A program made the position numbers and the translations under genes. Below, piece by piece: positions 1-6,283 of a DNA stretch of 22,357 nt (within the stretch, counting starts at the first letter, position 1; the number at the start of each line of letters is the position of its first letter). Source of the stretch: a virus; IMG/VR virus record IMGVR_UViG_3300025168_000747, positions 1-22,357 of that record; one strand, written 5' to 3'. Below the pieces are notes generated by a model. It had not been told where the DNA came from and did not search any database. It saw only the letters and a list, made by a program, of their open reading frames with translations.

Positions 1-15
1 AATAGGAGAGTAAAA

Positions 16-219
16 ATGAATGAACTGGATAAAAAACGAGATGAAAAACAAGAGATGATCATGACATTAGTTGAGCATGAATTTCAATTTATTACTTTAA
101 ATAAATGTATAGATTTAGCCTTAATAGGGCTAAAACAAGAGATTGAGCAGTTGAGCTTCCAAGACCTAAAAACTAGGTATTCATGGTTACAAATAAATAA
201 GGAAGGAGAATTAGAATGA
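16..219 (+). CDS. Small hypothetical early protein (67 aa)
   Basis: I do not recognise this protein. It is 67 residues long, highly charged at the N-terminus (MNELDKKRDEKQ) and predicted mostly helical, with a hydrophobic middle around residues 14-45. There is no signal peptide or known motif. The start is supported by a strong ribosome binding site (AGGAGA at 4-9) spaced normally from the ATG. Its stop overlaps the start of the next gene (ATGA arrangement at 216-219), so it is translationally coupled to the zinc-finger protein downstream. Position at the head of a run of tiny genes suggests an early, host-takeover type gene, but that is inference from location only. Confidence 0.7.
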   Translation: MNELDKKRDEKQEMIMTLVEHEFQFITLNKCIDLALIGLKQEIEQLSFQDLKTRYSWLQINKEGELE

Positions 220-401
220 GGTGCCGACTATGTAATAACAAGCTATCCATTACTGAAAGCGTAATTAAAAATACTCATGGCGATTACAGAGATACATGTG
301 GTACATGTGAAGTTCAAATATCAAATTTAATGTCAGGCTACGATGATTTTTTATCAGGGTGGCTAAATGACCTTAAAATTGTAAAAGGAGATGAGTCGTG
401 A
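216..401 (+). CDS. Small zinc-finger-like protein (61 aa)
   Basis: Two CxxC pairs are visible, Cys3/Cys6 (CRLC) and Cys28/Cys31 (CGTC), separated by 21 residues. This is the pattern of a small treble-clef or zinc-ribbon metal site. The rest is acidic and has no recognisable domain. The start overlaps the stop of the upstream gene by four bases and its own stop (TGA at 399-401) overlaps the GTG start of the next gene, so three small genes form a coupled unit. Small zinc-finger proteins are common in phage early regions and often bind host proteins or nucleic acid, but nothing here identifies the partner. Confidence 0.7.
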   Translation: MRCRLCNNKLSITESVIKNTHGDYRDTCGTCEVQISNLMSGYDDFLSGWLNDLKIVKGDES

Positions 402-468
402 GCAAGATGAAATATATGAAAAATTATAAAAGGAAACGAGTCATGACCAAGATGAAATATATGAAAAA
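382..468. repeat. 45-base in-frame tandem duplication over a ribosome binding site and start codon
   Basis: The stretch from about 382 to 423 is repeated with a 45-base offset at about 427 to 468. Both copies contain AAAAGGA, then GAGTC, a start codon (GTG at 398, ATG at 443) and an identical run of about 18 bases coding for a KMKYMK peptide. Because 45 is a multiple of three, the reading frame stays open through both. The copies differ at only a few positions. Confidence 0.8.
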
Positions 469-619
469 GTGTAACAAATGCAATGGTTTAAAAGAATACA
501 TCATGCACGTGAATGGCTTTGCACAATATATGTGTTTAGATTGTGAAGATGTTAGCTATGGAGATAATTCTGAATTAGTTTCCAGAAACCATATCGAGCA
601 TGAAAATGATATGTTTTAG
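398..619 (+). CDS. Small basic zinc-ribbon-like protein with duplicated N-terminus (73 aa)
   Basis: The N-terminal 30 residues are two 15-residue copies of a basic peptide (M-S/T-KMKYMK...), made by the 45-base tandem duplication at 382-468. A zinc-ribbon-like site follows, with CNKC at residues 25-28 and CLDC at 46-49. Two starts are possible. GTG at 398 has an ideal AGGAG site and a four-base overlap with the upstream stop. ATG at 443 has AAGGAAA and would give a 58-residue protein without the duplicated part. The duplicated signals mean both forms may be made. The C-terminus is acidic and His-rich. The function is unknown; the metal site and basic N-terminus would fit nucleic acid or host-protein binding. 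Confidence 0.65.
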   Translation: MSKMKYMKNYKRKRVMTKMKYMKKCNKCNGLKEYIMHVNGFAQYMCLDCEDVSYGDNSELVSRNHIEHENDMF

Positions 620-640
620 TCATGAATTTATATCATGTGA

Positions 641-676
641 CACTTTGAATATTCTATTGTAGAATATTCTTAAGTG
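641..676. repeat. Hairpin-forming inverted repeat
   Basis: GAATATTCTA (647-656) and TAGAATATTC (660-669) are perfect reverse complements around a TTG loop. CACTT (641-645) and AAGTG (672-676) extend the stem after a small internal bulge. The stem is AT-rich and is not followed by a T-run, so it is not a classic intrinsic terminator. A dimeric regulator site or an RNA processing or stability hairpin is equally possible. Confidence 0.6.
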
Positions 677-705
677 TTCATGAGTAATTAACACTTTAGT
701 TATTA

Positions 706-726
706 ATTAAGTTAACACTAAAGAAC
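706..726 (+). promoter_or_regulatory. SP6-promoter-like sequence (speculative)
   Basis: By eye, this 21-base segment matches the SP6 phage RNA polymerase promoter at 16 of 21 positions, including the core ACACTA and the start-site G (G723). It ends 14 bases before the next start codon. No phage RNA polymerase gene is in this window and the rest of the arm shows host-type promoters, so this may be a chance match in AT-rich repeats. Confidence 0.2.
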
Positions 727-739
727 CCTAGAGGTAGTT

Positions 740-886
740 ATGGTTAAAATTAAACCTAAAAATTATGTTAAAATAGATATGGATAAATATTGTAAACCAC
801 AAACATTTATGTCTAAAAAGAATAAGCTAACAGAGAAAATATTGGATAAAGAAATTGAGGAATATTTTATTGAGGAAAATAAGTAG
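740..886 (+). CDS. Small Lys-rich hypothetical protein (48 aa)
   Basis: This is an open frame of 49 codons from ATG 740 to TAG 884-886, with GAGG at 731-734 as ribosome binding site. The protein is Lys- and Glu-rich (starts MVKIKPKNYV) with a helical, alternately charged C-terminal half and a single Cys. It has no recognisable domain. It is the first gene after the repeat-rich intergenic region and its 3' end overlaps the start of the lipoprotein-like gene. I call it a gene on the basis of its ribosome binding site, tight fit between neighbours and the absence of any other use for the stretch. Confidence 0.55.
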   Translation: MVKIKPKNYVKIDMDKYCKPQTFMSKKNKLTEKILDKEIEEYFIEENK

Positions 887-1064
887 TATAATTTTATGTC
901 TTTCTATTTTGTCATCTTGTGCCGTTTCCTCTGGCATCTTATCAGGGGCAGGGGCTGTTCGGTCATACAAGGTTGAGCAACGTGTCGATGATAGGTTAGA
1001 ATCTCTTGAGAAAAGCCTAGAATATATATTAGAAATAATGGAGAAGAGAGATGATCTACGATAG
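870..1064 (+). CDS. Small lipoprotein-like protein (64 aa, TTG start)
   Basis: From the TTG at 870 the protein begins MRK, has a hydrophobic stretch of about 12 residues, and then a lipobox-like LSSC with Cys17. This is the layout of a bacterial lipoprotein signal peptide. The mature part has a short Gly/Ala/Ser stretch followed by a charged, probably coiled-coil helix (about residues 28-64). GAGG at 857-860 could serve TTG 870. An upstream in-frame TTG at 855 is the alternative and would place extra residues before the signal. Length and layout resemble small outer-membrane lipoproteins such as o-spanins, but the gene lies in the early arm, far from the lysis genes, so superinfection exclusion is another option. 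The non-ATG start lowers certainty. Confidence 0.5.
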   Translation: MRKISSIILCLSILSSCAVSSGILSGAGAVRSYKVEQRVDDRLESLEKSLEYILEIMEKRDDLR

Positions 1065-1416
1065 CGATATAAAATCTCACATAATCGAAGAGGCTTTACA
1101 CTCCCTAGCCTCTCATGTTCAATATGCAATTGGAGATAATAAATTTTCTCATGAATTAATTTCCGGTGATATATTTTTTGAATGTTCCGGCACACGGACT
1201 TCTGGAAATACTCCGGAAAAATATCATAGACAATCAGATGTCTATAGGTATCGGTGTAACTTGTTCTGGGATACTAGTAGAGATGTTATCTCGCCTATAC
1301 AGTTACGGGCTTGGCCTGTCTATGTAGATGCAAAAACTGGAGAGTTTAGAGAGGAGGGTGCAGAGGAAATAACAATAATTTGGGCAACAGAGGATGAAAA
1401 GTATGAGAATGAGTGA
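1051..1416 (+). CDS. Hypothetical protein (121 aa)
   Basis: I do not recognise a family. The protein is soluble, mixed alpha/beta by composition and acidic at the C-terminus. It has aromatic-rich segments around residues 66-92 (NLFWD, LRAWPVYVD) that look like beta strands of a small compact domain. There is no signal peptide, membrane segment or obvious catalytic motif. The start overlaps the 3' end of the lipoprotein-like gene by 14 bases and has a purine-rich GAGAAGAGAG just ahead of the ATG. Its 3' end overlaps the next gene. It belongs to the run of coupled small genes before the replication block. Confidence 0.7.
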   Translation: MIYDSDIKSHIIEEALHSLASHVQYAIGDNKFSHELISGDIFFECSGTRTSGNTPEKYHRQSDVYRYRCNLFWDTSRDVISPIQLRAWPVYVDAKTGEFREEGAEEITIIWATEDEKYENE

Positions 1417-1678
1417 AGACAGAGACCCGATTGTGCAGACTGTGATTGATCGTATGCGGTCAAGATCAGAAGTTGGTATGGAGAAGTATGGTGTCACCAT
1501 GATGCGGGATGATGTATCAACTGTAGAATGGATAGACCATGCAATCGAAGAGCTACTCGATGGAGCTATATATCTGGAAAGATTAAAGTTAGATATTAGT
1601 TCTAAAAATCAACGTCAATCTGCCATTAATCAGCTAAAGGAGGTTGAGAAAATATTTACCAGTGGTGAAGTGGGTTGA
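1403..1678 (+). CDS. Small helical phage protein, MazG-like fold suspected (91 aa)
   Basis: The sequence has the signature RSRSEVGMEKYG followed by a helix with WIDHAIEELLDGAIYLERL. I recall this from a widespread family of small phage proteins whose pattern (H-x3-EE-x2-D) resembles the metal-binding helices of all-alpha NTP pyrophosphatases (MazG/dUTPase-like). Whether it is an active enzyme cannot be told from sequence alone. Start codons at 1394, 1403 and 1409 are all in frame; GAGG about ten bases ahead of 1403 favours that one. The stop lies inside the -35 box of the promoter at 1675. A second MazG-like gene is found at 8483. Confidence 0.65.
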   Translation: MRMSEDRDPIVQTVIDRMRSRSEVGMEKYGVTMMRDDVSTVEWIDHAIEELLDGAIYLERLKLDISSKNQRQSAINQLKEVEKIFTSGEVG

Positions 1679-1703
1679 CAGATAAATAAATAGAGAGTAG
1701 AAT
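1675..1703 (+). promoter_or_regulatory. Host sigma-70-type promoter ahead of the replication block
   Basis: TTGACA (1675-1680), a 17-base spacer and TAGAAT (1698-1703) match 11 of 12 consensus positions at optimal spacing. Transcription would start near 1710, about 23 bases before the single-stranded DNA-binding protein start codon. The -35 box overlaps the stop codon of the previous gene. Confidence 0.75.
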
Positions 1704-1732
1704 ATTTATATTAACTATAGGAGAGATGCGAT

Positions 1733-2116
1733 ATGATAACAGAAGGTATAGTAGCGTTTAGTAATCTAAATGAGACAGAGCGTTTCAATGGAACGGACAC
1801 TGGTAAGTATTCCATTGTGATAACAATCCCTGATAAGGATGAAGCTAAGAAGCTTTCAGATGAGGGGGTTCTACTTAAAGAATATAAGAACCAGAAGCAG
1901 AGGAAGTTTGTTACTAAGTTTCCACAGTTTGAAGTTGTCGATGTAGATGGAGAGTCGGTAGCTAAAAATATTCCATATGGTTCTACTGTTAGAATTTTAT
2001 GGCAAGGTTCTAAACCACACCCTACTTATGGAGTATCACCATACTTTAAGAAGATTAAAGTTCTGGAATACGCAGATATGTCTGGTGATGGTGCAGATGA
2101 CGAAGAAGATTTTTAA
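1733..2116 (+). CDS. Single-stranded DNA-binding protein, T7 gp2.5-like
   Basis: The protein (127 aa) has the layout of T7 gp2.5-type binding proteins. It is a single beta-rich domain (OB-fold expected; strands around ITEGIVAFSN, GKYSIVITI, FEVVDVDG and STVRILWQG) followed by an acidic tail ending DGADDEEDF. In T7 the acidic tail with terminal Phe contacts the DNA polymerase and blocks the DNA groove until DNA binds. It is shorter than T7 gp2.5 (about 230 aa). The role would be coating single-stranded DNA at the replication fork and in recombination. A near-consensus host promoter is placed directly upstream, and GGAGAG precedes the ATG. It heads the replication block. Assignment rests on the tail, size and neighbours; the core domain is too divergent to be certain by eye. 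Confidence 0.75.
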   Translation: MITEGIVAFSNLNETERFNGTDTGKYSIVITIPDKDEAKKLSDEGVLLKEYKNQKQRKFVTKFPQFEVVDVDGESVAKNIPYGSTVRILWQGSKPHPTYGVSPYFKKIKVLEYADMSGDGADDEEDF

Positions 2117-2137
2117 CTAAAGCAAAGGGGTGAGGTA

Positions 2138-2635
2138 ATGATAAAAGAGTTAATCTTAGCAAGTCATATAATGACAGCAACGCCTCACCCTGAGGCTTTC
2201 TGCCTAGCTTTAAATGTATATCATGAAGCTAGAAATCAATCATTCGCTGGTAAATTAGCAGTAGCGAATGTAGTTATCAATCGGGTGAATGATGAGAGGT
2301 TTCCTAATACAATATGTGAGGTGGTGTTCCAAGGACCAACCAGACCATCATGGAAAGGGACAGGCGAGTTAATACCAGTACGGAATAGATGCCAGTTCTC
2401 TTGGTACTGTGATGGTAAATCAGATACTCCATTAGAGAGGGAAAATTTTAATACTATCTATAATTTTTCTCTTAAAATGATATCCAAACCAACGTCTATT
2501 GATATTACTGATGGAGCAACGCATTATCATGCCGATTATGTGCAACCTTCATGGGCTAAAAGTAAGACAAGAACAGTTGAGATCGAGGACCATATATTTT
2601 ATAGGTGGGATTATGCAAACAGCATTGAAAGATAG
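2138..2635 (+). CDS. Cell wall hydrolase of the SleB family
   Basis: The 165-aa protein matches the Hydrolase_2/SleB family. It has an N-terminal ALNVYHEARNQS with the expected catalytic Glu30, then AVANVVINRV (41-50), CQFSW (85-89), ATHYHADYV (127-135) and HIFYRW (152-157). These enzymes cut peptidoglycan, typically as lytic transglycosylases. No classical signal peptide is evident, so export would need a holin or it may act in another way. GGGGTGAGG precedes the ATG. The gene sits between the single-stranded DNA-binding protein and the primase-helicase, whose start lies inside its last 23 bases. It is therefore on the opposite strand and arm from the late endolysin, implying expression with replication genes. 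Pelagic phages often carry a SleB-like gene in this position (recollection). Confidence 0.85.
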   Translation: MIKELILASHIMTATPHPEAFCLALNVYHEARNQSFAGKLAVANVVINRVNDERFPNTICEVVFQGPTRPSWKGTGELIPVRNRCQFSWYCDGKSDTPLERENFNTIYNFSLKMISKPTSIDITDGATHYHADYVQPSWAKSKTRTVEIEDHIFYRWDYANSIER

Positions 2636-4268
2636 TAAGGTAATTAATCGAGAGCCTTGCCCTAAGTGTCGAGGTAAGGGAGAAGATCGTAAAGGAGATA
2701 ATTTAGCAATATATGATGATGGTCATGCCTACTGTTATAAGTGTGGCTTTGTTAAGTTTGTTGATGGTCAAGAGAAAACAGTTAAACTTACACCAGTGAA
2801 AGGTTTTGAAATGCTAGGTACTAGTGGACCTATTAAAGACAGAAATATATCACAGTCTATCGTGGCTAAATTCGGGGTCACGTTAGAGCAAAACAAGAAG
2901 GGTGATATTCTTAAGCACCATTACCCTTACTACGATAAAGATAATGGAACAGTCGTAGGAACTAAAGTCAGGACTGTAGAGAATAAACAATTCTATGCTA
3001 CAGGAACCTTAAGTAATACCGGATTGTTCGGTCAGAATTTGTGGCGTGAGGGTGGTAAGTTTGTCACCATTACGGAAGGTGAGGCTGATGCACTGGCTAT
3101 TGCTGAGATGTTTGATGGCAAGTGGCCTGTCGTATCTATTAAGACAGGATCAGCCGGAGCTAAAGCAGACATCAAGGAGAACTTAGAGTGGCTTGAGACA
3201 TTTGAGAATGTCGTTATCTGTTTTGATAATGACCCTGCTGGTCATAAAGCTACTCAATCTGTACTACCATTATTTTCCCACAATAAAGTCAAGGTTGTAG
3301 CCTTACCGGATGGTGTTAAGGATGCTGGTGATATGCTTAAGGCTGGTAAGGTTAGGGAATTTACATCTTGTTGGTGGGATGCTAAACCCTACCGCCCAGT
3401 AGATGTTGTTCCCTTTTCCGATGAACAATGCTGGGATGAGTTTGTTCGCAGGGGTACTGAGGAAGTAACACCTCTTCCGGCTGCTTTTGGTACACTCAAT
3501 GGAATGATGAATGGAGGTATCGCTGCTGGAGAGGTGACTGTTATCGGAGCCTTAACTTCAGTCGGTAAAACCACAGTAGTCTATAACCTTCTATATGGTA
3601 TGAAACAGGAGAGTAATAAGAAGATCGGTGTAGCTTTCCTAGAGAGTAGTTTAGGTGAGACTACGGAGAAGCTTGTCTCGATACACATGGGTAAGAATTT
3701 ATCAAACATTCCTAATGCTGATCGTGACTATCAAGAGTTCCGTAAGTTCTATGATGATCTTAAGAGAGATGAGAAGTTACACATTCATAACCACCAAGGT
3801 TCCGATGATCTGGATGAGTTGTTTTCCAAGATCAGATTTATGGCTAAAGGTTTAGATTGTGATGTGGTTATTATTGATCCGTTACAAGTTGCTGTAACAA
3901 GTAATGAGAACGGAATGATAGATGCTTTTATGGATCGTTGCCTTAAGCTTGCAAAGGAAACTAACATTAGTATCATTGTTGTTTCTCATATGCGTAAGCC
4001 ACAGGTTAAAGATGCTCATGATGTTAGTGAGTATGACATGAAGGGTTCCGGTTCTATTAATCAGATAGCATTTAATACAATCTTACTTAGTCGTGATAAA
4101 TTATCGGATGATGATTATGCTCGTAATTCCACTAAGGTACAACTTGTCAAGTGTAGGCGTACTGGACGTACTGGTACTGCTGGCTGGTTATACTATGAGC
4201 AAGACACATCTAGGTTATTACAAGGCAACCCTCCAGAGATACAGGCGGTGAATGATGAAGAGTTTTAA
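2613..4268 (+). CDS. Bifunctional DNA primase-helicase, T7 gp4-like
   Basis: The 551-aa protein has all T7 gp4-type parts in order. There is a four-Cys zinc site (C16, C19, C41, C44), then a TOPRIM primase domain with ITEGEAD (153-159) and FDNDPAG (204-210). A RecA-type hexameric helicase follows, with Walker A GALTSVGKTT (312-321), Walker B VVIIDPLQ (418-425), SHMRKP (458-463) and an arginine-finger-like KCRRTGRTG near 513-521. It ends NDEEF, an acidic tail with terminal Phe as in T7, where it docks on the polymerase. It would unwind DNA and make primers at the fork. I start it at ATG 2613, with AGGTGGGA in front. An upstream in-frame ATG at 2499 would add 38 residues lying entirely over the SleB gene and is unlikely. 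The last 17 bases overlap the HNH gene. Confidence 0.95.
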   Translation: MQTALKDSKVINREPCPKCRGKGEDRKGDNLAIYDDGHAYCYKCGFVKFVDGQEKTVKLTPVKGFEMLGTSGPIKDRNISQSIVAKFGVTLEQNKKGDILKHHYPYYDKDNGTVVGTKVRTVENKQFYATGTLSNTGLFGQNLWREGGKFVTITEGEADALAIAEMFDGKWPVVSIKTGSAGAKADIKENLEWLETFENVVICFDNDPAGHKATQSVLPLFSHNKVKVVALPDGVKDAGDMLKAGKVREFTSCWWDAKPYRPVDVVPFSDEQCWDEFVRRGTEEVTPLPAAFGTLNGMMNGGIAAGEVTVIGALTSVGKTTVVYNLLYGMKQESNKKIGVAFLESSLGETTEKLVSIHMGKNLSNIPNADRDYQEFRKFYDDLKRDEKLHIHNHQGSDDLDELFSKIRFMAKGLDCDVVIIDPLQVAVTSNENGMIDAFMDRCLKLAKETNISIIVVSHMRKPQVKDAHDVSEYDMKGSGSINQIAFNTILLSRDKLSDDDYARNSTKVQLVKCRRTGRTGTAGWLYYEQDTSRLLQGNPPEIQAVNDEEF

Positions 4269-4671
4269 ACAACCTAGGAAATGGCATCATAGCGGTGTTT
4301 ATAATAAGGAGAAGTATATAAAAAATCGTACTGACATGAGATGTCAAATTTGTAATCAACAATATGCTACTGAGCTTTTGGATTTTCACCACCCATTAGA
4401 TAGTAATAAATTAATGGGTTTAGATGTTAACAGTTGGCGTGGTGTTAAAGGTCCAAAAAAAGAAACACTTGATGAAGCAGATAAATGTGTTATACTATGT
4501 AGTAACTGTCATAGGCTTGAGCATATTGCTTTAAGAAGAGGTGAGACATTAACCAATGACAACAAAGCTTATCGTAGATATAGAAACCACAGAGTTACCC
4601 GTTACGAAAATCTGGATGATTGGTACTCTGAGCGAGTCGGGAGAGGTCAGAAACTTTCTACCACCATTTAA
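4252..4671 (+). CDS. HNH endonuclease
   Basis: The 139-aa protein has an HNH core: CQIC (31-34), the DFHHP box (44-48), a second CSNC (83-86) and HRLEH (87-91). The four Cys would hold a structural zinc and the His residues a catalytic metal, as in HNH nicking or cutting enzymes that often act as free-standing homing endonucleases in phages. It starts inside the last codons of the primase-helicase. Its final 38 residues (from about 102, basic and low in similarity to anything) are encoded by the first 116 bases of the DNA polymerase gene in another frame. This suggests insertion between two originally adjacent replication genes, with the frame running on into the polymerase. The core is intact, so activity is possible. 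Confidence 0.85.
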   Translation: MMKSFKQPRKWHHSGVYNKEKYIKNRTDMRCQICNQQYATELLDFHHPLDSNKLMGLDVNSWRGVKGPKKETLDEADKCVILCSNCHRLEHIALRRGETLTNDNKAYRRYRNHRVTRYENLDDWYSERVGRGQKLSTTI

Positions 4672-6283
4672 CAAAGAGGAGATACAACAATGGCTAAATC
4701 AACACGAGGAAATTATTGGTCACAACTTCATAGATTTCGATTCAGTACAGTTAAACAAATTCCTAGGTATCTCGTTCGATGGGATAAAAATAGTAGACAC
4801 TTTAATTTTATCAAGGCTGTATAACCCACAGTTAGAAGGAGGACATTCCCTTAGAGCGTGGGGTGACAGATTAAATTTTCCTAAAGGAGAGCATAGTGAT
4901 TTTAATTCCTTCAGCCCTGAGATGGAACAATATTGTATCCAAGACCTTAAGGTTACACAAAAGCTGTATAATATACTTACAGATAAGCTGGCTGCTTTTG
5001 GTGATACAAGTATCGATCTGGAACATCAGGTTCAGTCAGTGGTTACACAACAAATTCAAAATGGGTGGACGTTAGATCAGAAGAAGTGTTGGGATTTATT
5101 AGCTACCCTTAAGGAACGTAAGATACAACTAGAGGATGAAGTTCATGAGAAATTTAAACCACTACCTGTATTCATTAAAGAGATACATCCTAAGTACAAG
5201 AAGAACGGAGAGCTTTCCAATGTCGGTATTAAGTTTCTTGGTGATGAGTGGCGGTCTGTATGCGGTCCTTTTAGTCGCATAGATTTACCAGAGTTTAACC
5301 TAGGTTCTCGACAACAGATAGGCAGACATTTACAATACTTTGGATGGAAGCCTGATAACTTTACAGAGAAAGGCCATGTGATTGTTGATGAAGCTATACT
5401 TTCCAAAGTGGTTGGTATTCCAGAGGCTCAGTTAATATCGGAATACTTATTAATACAGAAACGTCATGCTCAAATACAATCATGGTTAGATGCAGTCGAG
5501 GAAGATGGTAGAGTTCGGGGTTATGTTAATACAATAGGGGCTGTTACTGGTAGGATGACACACAGTAGTCCTAATATGTCTCAAGTCCCTGCAAGTTACT
5601 CACCTTATGGTACGGAATGTCGTAGCTGTTGGACTGTACCAAAAGGTAGGAAGTTAGTAGGAGCAGATGCTTCCGGAATAGAATTAAGAATGTTAGCTCA
5701 TTACATGAATGATAAGGAGTACACACATGAAATCCTCCACGGAGATATACACTCAGCAAACCAAGAGGCTGCTGGACTTACAACAAGAGACACTGCTAAA
5801 ACTTTTATCTATGCTTTTTTATACGGAGCAGGAGACAGGAAAATTGGTTCCATCGTTGGTGGTTCAGCAACAGATGGAGCAAGACTTAAGACATTATTTC
5901 TCGACAACACGCCATCTCTTAGAGACTTACGAGAAAGAGTTGAACGTGCCACTGTTAGAGGGCATCTTAGAGGCTTAGATAATCGTAAACTTATTATAAG
6001 AAGTAACCATGCTGCTCTTAATACTTTATTACAATCAGCAGCTTCAGTGGTTATGAAGAAGTCCTTGACGATACTTGATGAATACGCTAAAATATATGGT
6101 ATAGACTATAAATTTGTAGGTAATATTCATGACGAGTTTCAAGCGGAAGTTAGGGAAGACCAAGCAGAGAAATTTGGATGGCTGGCAGTGGAGTGTATAA
6201 AAGCTGCTGGTATAAAATTTAACTTACGCTGTCCCTTAGATGGCGAATACAAGGTAGGGAAAACATGGGCAGATACGCATTAG
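4556..6283 (+). CDS. Family A DNA polymerase with 3'-5' exonuclease domain
   Basis: This 575-aa replicative polymerase has an N-terminal DEDD exonuclease: VDIET (7-11, D8/E10), GHNFIDFD (55-62) and YCIQD (126-130). The polymerase domain follows, with motif A VGADASGIELR (368-378, D371), motif B R411-K415-Y419 ending in YG (423-424) and motif C HDE (525-527). Tyr419 is at the site equivalent to E. coli Pol I Phe762/T7 Tyr526; Tyr there is associated with lytic phages. It is shorter than T7 gp5 (704 aa) and I see no thioredoxin-binding insertion. The ATG at 4556 is the only sensible start, because an in-frame TAA lies at 4550-4552; GAGGTGAG precedes it. It therefore starts inside the HNH gene. 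The 3' end overlaps the next gene. Confidence 0.95.
   Translation: MTTKLIVDIETTELPVTKIWMIGTLSESGEVRNFLPPFNKEEIQQWLNQHEEIIGHNFIDFDSVQLNKFLGISFDGIKIVDTLILSRLYNPQLEGGHSLRAWGDRLNFPKGEHSDFNSFSPEMEQYCIQDLKVTQKLYNILTDKLAAFGDTSIDLEHQVQSVVTQQIQNGWTLDQKKCWDLLATLKERKIQLEDEVHEKFKPLPVFIKEIHPKYKKNGELSNVGIKFLGDEWRSVCGPFSRIDLPEFNLGSRQQIGRHLQYFGWKPDNFTEKGHVIVDEAILSKVVGIPEAQLISEYLLIQKRHAQIQSWLDAVEEDGRVRGYVNTIGAVTGRMTHSSPNMSQVPASYSPYGTECRSCWTVPKGRKLVGADASGIELRMLAHYMNDKEYTHEILHGDIHSANQEAAGLTTRDTAKTFIYAFLYGAGDRKIGSIVGGSATDGARLKTLFLDNTPSLRDLRERVERATVRGHLRGLDNRKLIIRSNHAALNTLLQSAASVVMKKSLTILDEYAKIYGIDYKFVGNIHDEFQAEVREDQAEKFGWLAVECIKAAGIKFNLRCPLDGEYKVGKTWADTH
6065..6093 (+). promoter_or_regulatory. Host sigma-70-type promoter inside the DNA polymerase gene
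   Basis: TTGACG (6065-6070), a 17-base spacer and TAAAAT (6088-6093) match 10 of 12 consensus positions. It lies about 170 bases before the PD-(D/E)XK gene at 6265 and could feed the nuclease block. It shares its -35 hexamer and spacer length with the elements at 7167 and 8814. Confidence 0.5.

Larger units (their letters stand above)
620..739. promoter_or_regulatory. Repeat-rich intergenic control region
   Basis: This is the longest non-coding stretch in a window where most genes overlap. It holds a 10-bp perfect palindrome (647-656 with 660-669) extended by CACTT/AAGTG. It also holds a direct repeat TTAACACT at 688-695 and 712-719 (24-base period) and an inverted pair CTTTAGT (694-700)/ACTAAAG (717-723). 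The AGTGTT at 673-678 can pair with either AACACT copy, while AAGTG at 672-676 can pair with CACTT upstream, so alternative RNA folds are possible. The region could be an operator, promoter, transcript-processing site or origin; the sequence does not decide. Confidence 0.5.

Noticed and set aside
827-1195. A 122-codon frame on the - strand
   Set aside because: It runs antisense to three coupled + strand genes, has no ribosome binding site of note and its composition is Arg/Ile-rich without any motif.
1703-1720. T7-promoter-like sequence ending ACTATAG ahead of the single-stranded DNA-binding protein gene
   Set aside because: Only about 12 of 18 positions match, and the matching end is the ribosome binding site region. 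The sigma-70-type element at 1675-1703 explains the site better.
2499-2612. Longer N-terminus for the primase-helicase
   Set aside because: The extra 38 residues lie wholly over the SleB gene in another frame, show no similarity to gp4 N-termini, and ATG 2613 has the better ribosome binding site.
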